Source of the DNA: HKCCE3408 sp038530555
Lineage (GTDB): Bacteria; Pseudomonadota; Alphaproteobacteria; Rhodobacterales; Rhodobacteraceae
Assembly: GCA_038530555.1 (NCBI GenBank)
Contig: JBCBCN010000007.1
Coordinates: 124,001 to 188,000 of the forward strand
DNA: 64,000 bases
Direction: 5' to 3'
In this document: positions 54,701 through 62,128 of the stretch, one piece after another
How the letters are laid out: each line of letters starts with the position of its first letter
Numbering within the stretch: the stretch's first letter is position 1
Notes under the pieces: model-generated
What the model was told of the DNA's origin: nothing
What the model saw: the letters and a program-made list of their open reading frames with translations, nothing else
The model's database searches: none
Program-made: the position numbers and the translations under genes

Positions 54701-56867
54701 GCAGATCATCCTGTTGGTCGAGGCGCGCGTGGCCGATGTGGCCGCCGCTGCGGATGGCCTTAGCCTGACCAACACCGCGACGCTCGAAATCTTCGATCCG
54801 TCCAACCCGACCACACCGCTGCAACCGCCCGTGACAGATACGGAGACGGTGGACATCGTCGAGCCCGAACTAACGGTTGAAAAGAGCGGCCCGATCGCCG
54901 TCAATCCCGGCGATACCGTGCCCTACACTGTCGAAATTGAGAACATTGGTTCGGGACCGGCCTATGACATCCAAATCGCCGACACGTTCGGTGCGACGGA
55001 ATTGAGCTACAATACGGGCTCAATCACCTTCGAGATTGATGGGAACCCGGTCCTCCCGACGCCGAGCGTTTCGCCCTCTGGCGACGGCTTCACCACTATC
55101 GTGCCACGGCTTCTGCCGGGTGAGATCCTAACGGTCGAATATACCGCGACGCTTTCCTTAACGGCGCCCGAGGCGCGCAGCTTCGTGAACTCGGTCGATG
55201 TGAATTATGACACCGTGCCCGACGGCAATCCCGACAGCCCAACGGGCCGCGACTATTCGGCCGACGATGATAATTCCGTCGCGACTGTTCCGTTCCTGAC
55301 CAAAGAGCCGATATCCTCGAACAACATCGATACTGGCGATGACCAGTTCGACCCCGATCTGATCGACCTGCAAATCGGCGAGGAAGTGACCTTCGAGCTG
55401 GTGCTGTATCTGCCGGAGGTGGCGATGGACAGCGTGGTTGTCACCGACAGCCTGCCTGCCGGGCTTCAGTTCGTCTCGGCTCAGATCACCGAGGTCTCTG
55501 GCGCGGCACCGGGTGCGGGCGGCGCGGGCGCAATCACCGGCGCGGACAGCCCGGCGATCAGCAATTCCGGCCAAACCGTCACCTATGATTTCGGCGCAGT
55601 CGTCAATCCAAGCGATGGCAGCATCGGCACGGACGACACGATCCGCGTGGAACTCGTCGCCCTGGTCGTCGACGATCCGGCGGTCCAGGCGGGCACACCG
55701 CTGACCAATACGGCCGGTCTCGATGTGACCGCCGGGGGCAACCCGCTCAATACAGCGGAGGCATCGGCGGATGTCGATATCGTCGAGCCCGCGCTGAGCA
55801 TCACCAAAAATGCCTCGCCCGACCCGGTCGAACCCGGCGACAGCATCACCTACAATGTGCAGGTCACCAATACCGGCTCGGGCCCCGCCTATGACGTGCA
55901 ATTCACCGACCTGATGGAAGAGGTGAATTTCGACCTCAACCTTGGCTCCATCTCGATCACTGTGGGCGGGTCTATGGCCTCCCCGACGATCACGCCTACT
56001 GGCGCCGGGTTCAGCTTCATCATCCCAACGCTGTTGCCGGACGAAACCCTGGAAGTGACCTATGTTGCCGATCCAGCACCCGTTCAGGACCCGGCGGACG
56101 TGATCTTCGAAAACACAGCCACGGTTGAGTTCGACCAGATCCCGGATGGGGACCCGGCGACGCCAGGCGGGCGTCCAGGCGAAGTGTCTGACACGGCCAC
56201 GGTGATCGCTGCCTCAGCGGATACCGCGGTTGAAGAAAACCGCCTGGTGACCGGTCTGGGGATCGATGACGCGGATTTCCGACCCCTTATCCTGATCGAC
56301 CCGATCTTCTCCGGCACGGCAGAACCGGGCTCGAACGTGACGATCTCGCTCTACCTGCAAGATGGTTCACTGAGTTATACGCGCCACATCCTGGCGGATG
56401 CGGGCGGGCATTGGATCGCGATCTTCCCGCGGGTTGAGCTCACGCCGATCGAAGATGATTTCTATCAGTTCTTCGACGAGACCCGGATCTTTGACGCGCC
56501 GGTTAAGCCGCTCGATCAGGCGCAACGTACCGTGCTCAACACCTTCAGCGAGACAGCGCGGACCTTGCAGATCGAGACCGAGCTCGACGAGGAAACCTAT
56601 ACCCTGCGCTTGGACGCGGATCGTCCCGCGACGCTCCCGCAGGAAGCGGGAATGTTCAACGCACGCACCTTCTATGCCGGGGCGCAGACCCATGCGGCCT
56701 TTGCCGTGGCCGAAGTGCTCAGCGTGGACGAGGTCTTCGAAGGGATCGCAGGGCGTACCGTGGCTGACCTCTATGCGGCAAGCCGTTCGCCGCTCGGCAC
56801 CGAGCTCAACCGGTTCAATTATGAGTTCCTGACCGACCAGACCGCCACACCGGGCAGCCCGCGCTAA
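48768..56867 (+). CDS. giant cysteine-free repeat protein with LEPR-XLL-like N-terminus
   Basis: A 2699-residue, highly acidic protein without any cysteine that I can find. It starts MTLLPLFERLEDRIVLDAE, a LEPR-XLL-like motif rather than a Sec signal. Residues about 20-180 form an introductory domain. From about 190 to 2470 there are 14 immunoglobulin-like DUF11/isopeptide-type domains. Each opens with a strand containing one Lys (K195 to K2347) and closes with an N-T-A-like strand containing one Asn (N317 to N2449). The C-terminus has a further Ig-like unit (FSGTAEPGSNVTISLYLQDGS) and a unique tail ending YEFLTDQTATPGSPR. GAGAGGAG precedes the ATG. It is probably a long surface fibre or adhesin. 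No RTX repeats are seen. Confidence 0.93.
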   Translation: MTLLPLFERLEDRIVLDAEPSVTITGPETLPLGAQGVDFTLTFDNDDVTGYGPYIDVIVPTAGPDGYDGVSIQGVDFLGTTPVTQTIVFDAMGEAEHPFAVDAFGNPIVVNGNEGDTLLIIELPYGSFSPGNPPIDVDLTLDFSNLTDLDQDFQLSAIPGFFLGEDQFDDPSTDAPIRGPQADFTQTQTLYTFEKTNSAPEDEHATGPSYIYTHTITLDIADGQTLDNIVITDTLPPEMVYQGNLRVNGVAATGTIEPTVGQPSTSAGPVNNQLEVAVGTGSGTVTVEFDYYIDQNNADTGTPVVPVASGDDQLVTNVAGLSADWTPVDTNDPPVAITDTAIDEYQAASLAIQKGNAVLTNVGPAAPTPGDVYTFTLNVQVSDYFTYGDLVVTDILGNGWDYVAGSAEFTTVEETGSITTAQDLTPFENSTFDGGTGETTNIWDISAAMAAQSGAFGSDGLLTGQLADGAASGSNTRVTITYQAEIRDQFSNDGNVNDLEISQGDVLSNSVSITGSNRDNDTPATTIGTETDGSGSEVVLPFGQIEAKEIYAINGTLNPGANPAIAPGDEITFRIEYTAPIGSFESLVISDSLPQNVLDVTELTTLDTSDGSAAPPPLGTIKFGPGDETQEERNDQNAALAAMMPPGTPIANPTFTTDAPNNGLSIDFGTLSFDPRQEVTLEFLYTVSVQDVIFADGLPLTNQATAFENNSFTGSVDTTAISNFVFTQPELDITKGVVATNSPDTQTAFDPTDVGPTGVTFNAPGSATPFSGTINSNGLDATPIDANIDNVDAGDLVTFAVVVENTGNAARGAYNVVVSDTIPTGFAEPPGGFNLQVRDGAGNTIPFTGTEADFFTLGTGIELTDPSINQGAIATFNETSGANIAIITYDLIVEQSVTSNDELVNTATLSNFAALDDPAATDRTPEDISDEAVATVQDVEVSKTLVSSEESPAGVNASEVLIGEEFTFEVRYDIQEATYTNVVLSDTIRTGATFQDYEILSAVITGWDASVLNSSNGVTFGTAGTVAGDGNSVSFDVGTLVNTADQSVTNDFITFEVTARSLGSDASLEADDRLANTGRFQADGVDASVSNGVDVVEPNVAIDKTASPSTVVADGTVNYRIDVTNPAQSRDAPAYDVVITDDLADPNITLDAGTVVVTVNGANVTATAVQTGNGGGDTTILITFDEIAIDDDVVITYTASVNPAVEAEIEIDNTADITYDSLPGDNTDDERDYSDSDDATVTAASPSITKDVIDTSIDETAGTDLSIGEIVTYEVVITLPEGDISGAVLTDLLPSVPGILTYVDSRVTAIGGNITGSALALNAEGSNSGQSTTFNFGDLENAIDNTSNNLDQITVEIDAIVTDVAANASGDTLVNTATFAFDQGSVNDTASVDVVEPELNLTKTPSPTSGDAGDTVTYTLISQNTGDGPAYDIVIEDPLSDAGLTATSTASIEILTSGGAVTAPTGGTPTVTYPDGGGGLTANIPALLPGEQIRIIFDAVITNDAEFAGSVQNTAEVTAYDSDPADGTADMGRSYTGPSDDAEVETPEPSITKTFTDSEFAETSGASVTFGEIVTYEIELTLPEGTANLRLDDTLPTGLTAVGASITTMDAAITSNVAQGDDETSGSINVGSGGGFTIDFGATTVPGDNNAANNVITVTVTAQVTDVAAVNDGDDLTNTATLSLLDNTGNVRTDPDTGDPLTYSDDAVVSVVEPDLDLTKTATPVTGDAGDVISFTLLSTNSGTGPAYDVVISDDAASGGFDITAGTVNIEIVQGGSVVGPTGGAPSFAIAGDGTLTVDVPALLSGQSVRVSYDAEVADGALISSSIINTAEIEHYDTDPEGTGDDPDDGRTYTGPTDTAQVDTPDGSIAKTYLGSGDGNTSDALQELTIGETVQYLLTINIPQGTGNIEVTDALPPGLIPVGAEAQTIPATVTSANISQGDTESSSAITLNAGARTVNFDFGTTTIAGDDDDAAVDTQIILLVEARVADVAAAADGLSLTNTATLEIFDPSNPTTPLQPPVTDTETVDIVEPELTVEKSGPIAVNPGDTVPYTVEIENIGSGPAYDIQIADTFGATELSYNTGSITFEIDGNPVLPTPSVSPSGDGFTTIVPRLLPGEILTVEYTATLSLTAPEARSFVNSVDVNYDTVPDGNPDSPTGRDYSADDDNSVATVPFLTKEPISSNNIDTGDDQFDPDLIDLQIGEEVTFELVLYLPEVAMDSVVVTDSLPAGLQFVSAQITEVSGAAPGAGGAGAITGADSPAISNSGQTVTYDFGAVVNPSDGSIGTDDTIRVELVALVVDDPAVQAGTPLTNTAGLDVTAGGNPLNTAEASADVDIVEPALSITKNASPDPVEPGDSITYNVQVTNTGSGPAYDVQFTDLMEEVNFDLNLGSISITVGGSMASPTITPTGAGFSFIIPTLLPDETLEVTYVADPAPVQDPADVIFENTATVEFDQIPDGDPATPGGRPGEVSDTATVIAASADTAVEENRLVTGLGIDDADFRPLILIDPIFSGTAEPGSNVTISLYLQDGSLSYTRHILADAGGHWIAIFPRVELTPIEDDFYQFFDETRIFDAPVKPLDQAQRTVLNTFSETARTLQIETELDEETYTLRLDADRPATLPQEAGMFNARTFYAGAQTHAAFAVAEVLSVDEVFEGIAGRTVADLYAASRSPLGTELNRFNYEFLTDQTATPGSPR
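52043..56220 (+). repeat. tandem two-domain repeats, about 300-320 residues per unit
   Basis: Within the giant protein a V-x-V-V-E-P element opens a new unit near residues 1093, 1392, 1709, 2028 and 2336. Each unit pairs a domain starting E-P-x-L-x-L-T-K and containing GPAYD-V with one starting S-I-T-K and containing I-G-E-x-V-T-Y-E. The last unit is cut short. Spacing was measured by hand from the coding positions. Confidence 0.85.
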
Positions 56868-58489
56868 AGCCAGATCCGCAAAAGCACGGCGTCGCGCAGG
56901 GTGCGCCAAACGCGCAGGCCCACCGGCGTCAGGCGGCGATCCATGGCGAAAATGCCGGTCATGCCCTGGCGCAGCTCGTCCAGGTCGGCACCGTCTGCGG
57001 GAGTTGCACGGGCGCGGATCCCGGCCAGCGGATCGGTCGGATCAAGCGCCGGGGAGCGAGAGCTGAGGGTAAAATCCAAGCGGCGACTGGGATCGAAATC
57101 CGGCCGGAAGACCCCCGCACCTTCGAGAATGGTGCGCGCCACGGCGTCTTGCGGAATGAGCAGGTCCAGCTCGATCTGATCCGGATCGGCCAAGCGAACC
57201 AATTCATCACCCAGCCGGATGGTCGCGCCTTGCAGATCTGTCAGGGCTGTAAACGTCACCACACCGTCAATCGGCGCGAAAATCTCAGCCGATGCGATCC
57301 GCTCTTCGAGATAGGCGATACGGCCGCGCAGGCGTTCGACCTCTTGATCGAGCGAGGCAAGCTCAGCGGCGTTGCGCTCGGCCCTCGCGGCCTCCCGGCT
57401 CAGCGCGGTTGAGGCAAATTCGGCGCGCGCGGTGATCAGATCGAGATCGAACTCGGCCGTGTCGAGCCGCGCGATCAGGGTCTGCCCCGACGTGACGGCA
57501 TCGCCGGCCGCCAGTGGCGCCTCAAGCACGCGGGCCGCGAAGGGCGCCGTGACGGCCCGGGTCTGGGCAGAGCTGACCGTCGCCGGGATCTCGGCACTGT
57601 CGGGGATCGGGACAAGCGCAATCGCCGCGAGCAGACCGGCAACCGCGGCCAGCCGCCGCAACCGGCGCTTGCCCTCGGCGCGGGGCGGGCCTTGCAGCAC
57701 AAGCTTGGCCAGAAGTGCGGCGGCGATGGCCGGCAGAGGACTTCCACGGCGGGGCTCTTGTACATGCAGCACCCAGCCCTCATTGCGGCCCGGCAGCGCG
57801 CAAAAGCTACGATCAGCCAGGCTAAGCGCCCGCACAGCCGTCTCCCGCATCGTGTCCTTGAGTGCGCTGAGATGGCTGGCGCGCGGGGCGGCGGCTGTGC
57901 TTTGGCCCGACAGGATTGGGTCGGCCAACCGTGCGCCGTCCCACCAGGCGAGCGCTGCGTAATCGGCCTCGGTCTCGGCGGCCAAAAGATCGGCCAGGGC
58001 CGGAAGCGCCTCTTCCCGCCGGGCCGCGACGCCTTGCACATGGGCGAGGAGATCGACCAGGGCGCGCTGTTCGGGATGGCGCCGCGCGCTCCAAACCAGA
58101 CGGCCGAGAAAGCTCAACCGTTCATGGGCCAAGGCTTGCAACGCGCCGCTCCCGGGCGGCAGTTTCAAGGCCAACGCACCTGCCCCTCCCACCAAAGGCA
58201 CCGGATGCACAATCCAGGGCAGCTGCGCATGGCTGACGGGCTCGGGCGCGACCAGGGCCGCGTCTACCGCCGCTCGGCCCGCCTCATCCAACGCCCCCTC
58301 CCCGGCCTGCCTCAGGACCGAGACTTGACCCTCCTCCACGCGCGCCAACGCGACCCACGGCGCCGATGTCAGATCCGCGGCCAAGCGCACGAGGTGATCG
58401 AGATACGCCCCCTCCGGCAGATCCGGCTGCGCCAAGCGCGCTAGGGCATCGCTCAAGGACGGGGACGTGGGTTTGGGGGGCGCGTTCAT
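56864..58489 (-). CDS. HlyD-type adaptor with N-terminal GAF-like cytoplasmic domain
   Basis: A 541-residue hybrid. Residues 1-265 lack a signal peptide and look like a GAF-type sensor region (YLDHLVRLAADLTSAPWVALARVEEGQVSVL, then a second similar part around 150-245). A single membrane segment follows at about 279-294. Then comes an adaptor part: a lipoyl-like half (VTAPFAARVLEAPLAAGDAVTSGQTLIARLD), a coiled coil at about 355-400, the second lipoyl half (IFAPIDGVVTF) and a beta-barrel. It is the last gene of the four-gene minus-strand operon. Its stop overlaps the stop of the giant protein, so the two transcripts meet tail to tail. It could link a cytoplasmic signal to the export channel. 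Confidence 0.85.
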   Translation of the reverse strand: MNAPPKPTSPSLSDALARLAQPDLPEGAYLDHLVRLAADLTSAPWVALARVEEGQVSVLRQAGEGALDEAGRAAVDAALVAPEPVSHAQLPWIVHPVPLVGGAGALALKLPPGSGALQALAHERLSFLGRLVWSARRHPEQRALVDLLAHVQGVAARREEALPALADLLAAETEADYAALAWWDGARLADPILSGQSTAAAPRASHLSALKDTMRETAVRALSLADRSFCALPGRNEGWVLHVQEPRRGSPLPAIAAALLAKLVLQGPPRAEGKRRLRRLAAVAGLLAAIALVPIPDSAEIPATVSSAQTRAVTAPFAARVLEAPLAAGDAVTSGQTLIARLDTAEFDLDLITARAEFASTALSREAARAERNAAELASLDQEVERLRGRIAYLEERIASAEIFAPIDGVVTFTALTDLQGATIRLGDELVRLADPDQIELDLLIPQDAVARTILEGAGVFRPDFDPSRRLDFTLSSRSPALDPTDPLAGIRARATPADGADLDELRQGMTGIFAMDRRLTPVGLRVWRTLRDAVLLRIWL

Positions 58490-58492
58490 GCC

Positions 58493-59266
58493 TCAGCCGC
58501 CGGTCAGACTGAAACCCGCGCCGATGGCAAAGCGACCATCGCCGTTCTCAATCTCCAGCGCGATACGCACCGTCTGGCTGACCGGATCGAGGCGCGGATC
58601 AATCGCCGTCACGCGCGCCTGGGCCGCAATGCCGTCAATCCGGCCCTCGACCTCGCTCCCCGGGCTTAGCTCGGCGGCACGGTCGGGCGACACGAAGGCC
58701 GTCGCGCGCAAGCGGTCGAAGGCGCCGAACTCCATGATCACCGTTTGGGTGTCCGCGATCTCACCGGGGGCCAGAAAGATCTCCAGCACCGTGCCCGAAA
58801 AGGGCGCGCGGATATCGAACTCAGCCAGGCGCGCCTCTTCCAGGGCCAGCTCTGCCGCGGCGCGCGCCTGCAGCTCCCGCGCGATCACCAGATCGGCCCG
58901 CGCCAGATCTTCCGCCTGGCTGGCGGCATTCACTTCCCAGCTTTGCGCAGCCCCCCTTTCAGCGGCATCTCGCAGGCGCTCCGCCAGGTCGGCGCTCTGG
59001 GCCAAAACCGTCTCGGCCCTCGCCAGACCGCCCTGCGCCTCCGCCGCCAAGCGGGCAAGCTCCACCCGCGCGCTTTGCACATTGCCGTCGATCCGCGCCA
59101 GAAGCGTGCCAGCCTCCACGACGGCGCCCTCGGACACCGCAAGCTCGGCGATACGGCCGGGCACCGTGCTGCGCATCTCGGCCGACAAAGCGGGCTCAAG
59201 CACGGCGCTTTGCGCCCAAAGCGGCCCGCCGATGGCCAGCGATAGCGCGATCAGGACCGCCCTCAT
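58493..59266 (-). CDS. periplasmic adaptor (membrane fusion) protein
   Basis: A 257-residue adaptor of the RND/HlyD type with a signal peptide (MRAVLIALSLAIGGPLWAQ). It has a lipoyl half (STVPGRIAELAVSEGAVVEAGTLLARIDG), a helical hairpin from about residue 65 to 140, the second lipoyl half (FDIRAPFSGTVLEIFLAPGEI) and a barrel domain, but it is shorter than drug-efflux adaptors. ATG 59266 overlaps the sapC stop (ATGA) and has GGAGG upstream. The next gene starts four bases after its stop. It would bridge an inner membrane component to the TolC-like channel. No RND pump gene is nearby, which argues for a role in the local export system. Confidence 0.87.
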   Translation of the reverse strand: MRAVLIALSLAIGGPLWAQSAVLEPALSAEMRSTVPGRIAELAVSEGAVVEAGTLLARIDGNVQSARVELARLAAEAQGGLARAETVLAQSADLAERLRDAAERGAAQSWEVNAASQAEDLARADLVIARELQARAAAELALEEARLAEFDIRAPFSGTVLEIFLAPGEIADTQTVIMEFGAFDRLRATAFVSPDRAAELSPGSEVEGRIDGIAAQARVTAIDPRLDPVSQTVRIALEIENGDGRFAIGAGFSLTGG

Positions 59267-60021
59267 GACCAAGCCTCCGAAAAGCGGCCGAGCGAGAGGT
59301 GATGCGTGGTGATTAGGGCCAGAACCCCGCGCCGCGCCAACCCGGCCAGGACGTCATCGGGCAAGGCCCTGAGCTTGTCCTCGGCCACCATCAAAAACCC
59401 ACTTGCCGAAAGCGTGCGCCCGTCCCGCGTAATCGTGGCCTGAGACGGCTGCAGCAGATCGAGCTTTTGCAATTCTTGCATCATCGCACGCGTACGCCGC
59501 GTCGAGGCGTCGAGCTTGGTGGCAAAATCGAGCACCTTTTGGAGCGACGCGGAGGGCTTGGCGTCCTCAAAGAGCGGCTGCCCCTCGCTCGCTTGCTCGG
59601 TGAACATCGTGGCGCCCAGATCAGCGCATAGGATCGAGCGATCAGCCCCCTCGCCCTCCTCCACCATCAAAAACGGCCAGCGCCGCAAATAGGCCGGGAT
59701 GTATTTGCCCGACTGCCAGGCGCCGTCCGCATCCACCATCGGGTTTTTCCCGGTCTCCAGGCCCAGAAGGGCGACCGGGGCAGGCACTGCGCCATCGGCG
59801 ATCACGATAGGATAATCGCGCAGGGCGGCGGGGAACTCATCGGCGCTCAGCGGGATCGCGTTTTGCGCGGCGGCAAAGGAAAAGTCCCGCTCCTCCTTAA
59901 GCCGCAAGGATCCATGTCGCTCGGGCGACAGGGGCGACAGCGTGGAATAGAGAACCGGCAAGCGGCTGCTCGCTACGCTGGCCTTTGGCTCATCGGCGGA
60001 AATGGCGCGTCGTCGTGTCAT
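59263..60021 (-). CDS. SapC family protein
   Basis: A 252-residue protein of the SapC family, first noted in surface-layer protein gene clusters of Campylobacter. Typical segments are SPERHGSLRLKEERDFSFAAAQNAIPLSADEFPAALRDYPIVIAD, VALLGLETGKNPMVDADGAWQSGKYIPAYLRRWPFLMVEE and the C-terminal LSASGFLMVAEDKLRALPDD. No signal peptide or membrane segment is seen, so it is probably cytoplasmic. The biochemical role of SapC is unknown, but the association with surface-protein export is recurrent. It lies between the M50-protein gene (21 bases upstream) and the adaptor gene (four-base overlap). Confidence 0.88.
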   Translation of the reverse strand: MTRRRAISADEPKASVASSRLPVLYSTLSPLSPERHGSLRLKEERDFSFAAAQNAIPLSADEFPAALRDYPIVIADGAVPAPVALLGLETGKNPMVDADGAWQSGKYIPAYLRRWPFLMVEEGEGADRSILCADLGATMFTEQASEGQPLFEDAKPSASLQKVLDFATKLDASTRRTRAMMQELQKLDLLQPSQATITRDGRTLSASGFLMVAEDKLRALPDDVLAGLARRGVLALITTHHLSLGRFSEAWS

Positions 60022-60042
60022 CGGGGTATCCTTCCGCCCGGT

Positions 60043-62016
60043 TTATTGGGCCAAATTAGCTACTGGCAATCGGTCTTGCAAAAGCCGCCCGAGCGCAAGC
60101 CAGCCGCGCTCAACCAGGCTGGCAGGTGGCAGGGGCAAAGCCGCTGCAACAGCCGTGCCGGTGGGCATATCGGCAAGGCAGGCCGCCTGGCCCGGTGCGA
60201 TCTCAGCAGTGATGCGAAAGGCGCCGTCGACCGCGTTTTCCGCCACGCGGGCCGTCTCCGCCTCAAAGCGGCAGCGCGGCGCATGGCTCAAACGCACCCT
60301 CAGCCGATCGCCTTCAAGCACCGGGGTATCGGCGCGCAGTCGCGCCTGCGGCAACCATAAGATCAGATGCGGCTCAGCCGGTTGCGAGACCGCGCCCAGG
60401 GCAAGGGCCGCGTCAGGCATCACCCAACTGCCTTCATAATCCCGCGCCGCGAGCGGCGTCCAAACCGCATCCGCGGCGAAGGGGATGACCATGTCGGCTT
60501 GGCGCGCTTGGATCCGCGCCGCAAACGCCTGAGCCCGGGCCAGATCATTTTCGACCGCGGCAAGTTCAGCGCCTGAGACGACCAGGCGCCGCGCCGCCTG
60601 GGTCAAGCTGGCCAGGCGAAGCTCGGCCTCGGTGGCGTCCTGCGTGAGGCGTGGATTGTCAAAGATGGCAGCGCCCGGCGCGGCCTCTTGCAGGCTGAGA
60701 CGCGCGGGCTCCGGCGCATAGATCAGCCGGGTCTCAAAGCGCTCCAGCCGCCCCTCCATCCTATGCCAGTCGGGCAGCGGGACAAAACAGAGCGCTCCGA
60801 GCCCAATCAGCGCCGCCCCCGCCGCCAGGACACGCCCGGGCCGCAGGGTATGGCGTTTGAGAAAGCTCCACGAGGCCAGGATCGGCCGCACGATCAAGAG
60901 CATCACGGTCACCAGCGCCACGGGAACCGCCAGCCCTGGATCGAACCGGTACGCGAGCCAGAAAATCCCGGCGAAGAGGACCACCCGGTAAGTATAGCTG
61001 CCCACCCAATAGAGCAGATCCAGCCGGTCGGGAGGCGCCATGTCCGCCCCGAGGACGCGCGCCAGCCAGGTCCGCGCCGCCTGTGATCCGCGCCCGGCCA
61101 GATTGGCCCGACCGGTGAGGTCGGTCAGGATGTAATAGCCGTCGAGTTTCACCGCCGGGTTGAGATTGAAGGCCAGCGCCAGGCCACCCGAAAGGATCGC
61201 GGCCTGCAGAACCGCCAGCGACAGCGCGCTTGGCGCGGATACGGCCCAAAAGAGCGTCAGGAGCGCGATCGCGAAACCTTCGACATAAAGCCCGCCTGCG
61301 CCGATGATCGCTCGCTCGACCCGACGCCGCAGGCGCCAGGCGCCGGTAACATCGGTGAAGGGAAAGGGTGTCAGGGCAAAGACCGCGAGCCCCATGCGGA
61401 TCGGCCCAGGCGCCAAGCCAGCGCGGTCGCAAAAGGTCTTATAGGCCAGGGCATGACCGATCTCATGGGCCGCCTTCATCCCCAGAAAAACAAATAGAAA
61501 CATAAGGCTAGACTGCGCATCAAAAGCGCCCGGCGCGCCGAGCATCAGGCGGGCCTTGTCGAGATTTTCTAGCAACGCCACGAGCGCGAAGAGGATCATG
61601 CAGCCCCAGATCACCAGTCCAACGCGCCCGTATAGCACGCGTCCAAACCAGCCCAGACGCTGGGTCAGCGGCCCGGCATCGAAAAGATCCTGGCGCAGCG
61701 AAATCAGTGGGCCTTCCAGCGGCTGGGCCGCGCGTTCGGCCTCAGCCGTGGCGCCCCGGCGCACCAGGATGCCGCTACGCTCCATCGCTTGGGCCAGGGT
61801 CTCACCGACCTCTTGCGGCACGTTCAGGCGCCGCATTGCATCGATCAGAGAGCCGGTTCGATTGACCAGCTCGATCAGATTGACGGTGACTTGATTGACC
61901 CGGAAATACTGGCCCGTCGCCTCATTGCACAGCACAAAGCGCGGCGACCCGCCAAGCTCGGTCACATCGGCGCAGGTGATAAAACTCGGCACGTAATGGC
62001 GCGGCGTGGGCTGCAT
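60043..62016 (-). CDS. PqqD-like / M50 site-2-protease-like membrane protein
   Basis: A 657-residue multidomain protein. Residues about 10-85 are PqqD-like (FVLCNEATGQYFRVNQVTVNLIELVNRTG). From about 130 to 470 there are several membrane segments carrying the M50 metalloprotease site: HEIGH at 184-188 with the second motif NLNPAVKLDGYY at 284-295, whose Asp292 is the third ligand. The remaining 200 residues are periplasmic and adaptor-like, with coiled-coil-forming AELRLASLTQAARRLVV and beta-rich parts. It starts the four-gene operon. Similar PqqD-M50 proteins occur beside HlyD adaptors in other bacteria, including planctomycetes. The substrate is unknown; processing or export of the giant protein is my inference. 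Confidence 0.88.
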   Translation of the reverse strand: MQPTPRHYVPSFITCADVTELGGSPRFVLCNEATGQYFRVNQVTVNLIELVNRTGSLIDAMRRLNVPQEVGETLAQAMERSGILVRRGATAEAERAAQPLEGPLISLRQDLFDAGPLTQRLGWFGRVLYGRVGLVIWGCMILFALVALLENLDKARLMLGAPGAFDAQSSLMFLFVFLGMKAAHEIGHALAYKTFCDRAGLAPGPIRMGLAVFALTPFPFTDVTGAWRLRRRVERAIIGAGGLYVEGFAIALLTLFWAVSAPSALSLAVLQAAILSGGLALAFNLNPAVKLDGYYILTDLTGRANLAGRGSQAARTWLARVLGADMAPPDRLDLLYWVGSYTYRVVLFAGIFWLAYRFDPGLAVPVALVTVMLLIVRPILASWSFLKRHTLRPGRVLAAGAALIGLGALCFVPLPDWHRMEGRLERFETRLIYAPEPARLSLQEAAPGAAIFDNPRLTQDATEAELRLASLTQAARRLVVSGAELAAVENDLARAQAFAARIQARQADMVIPFAADAVWTPLAARDYEGSWVMPDAALALGAVSQPAEPHLILWLPQARLRADTPVLEGDRLRVRLSHAPRCRFEAETARVAENAVDGAFRITAEIAPGQAACLADMPTGTAVAAALPLPPASLVERGWLALGRLLQDRLPVANLAQ

Positions 62017-62128
62017 GGCGAAACCCTAACGCGGCTGGGTGTGGGCCGTCACGGGGAGAATGGGCCGCAGGTGATCGCCGCAAAGGATCAGGGCGCCTCC
62101 ACGCCACCGGGTGTCCCATCCGGCGCCA

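Noticed and set aside
46797..59266. Classical type I secretion or RND drug-efflux locus
   Set aside because: TolC-like and adaptor proteins are present, but there is no ABC transporter or RND pump gene nearby and the large protein has no RTX repeats.
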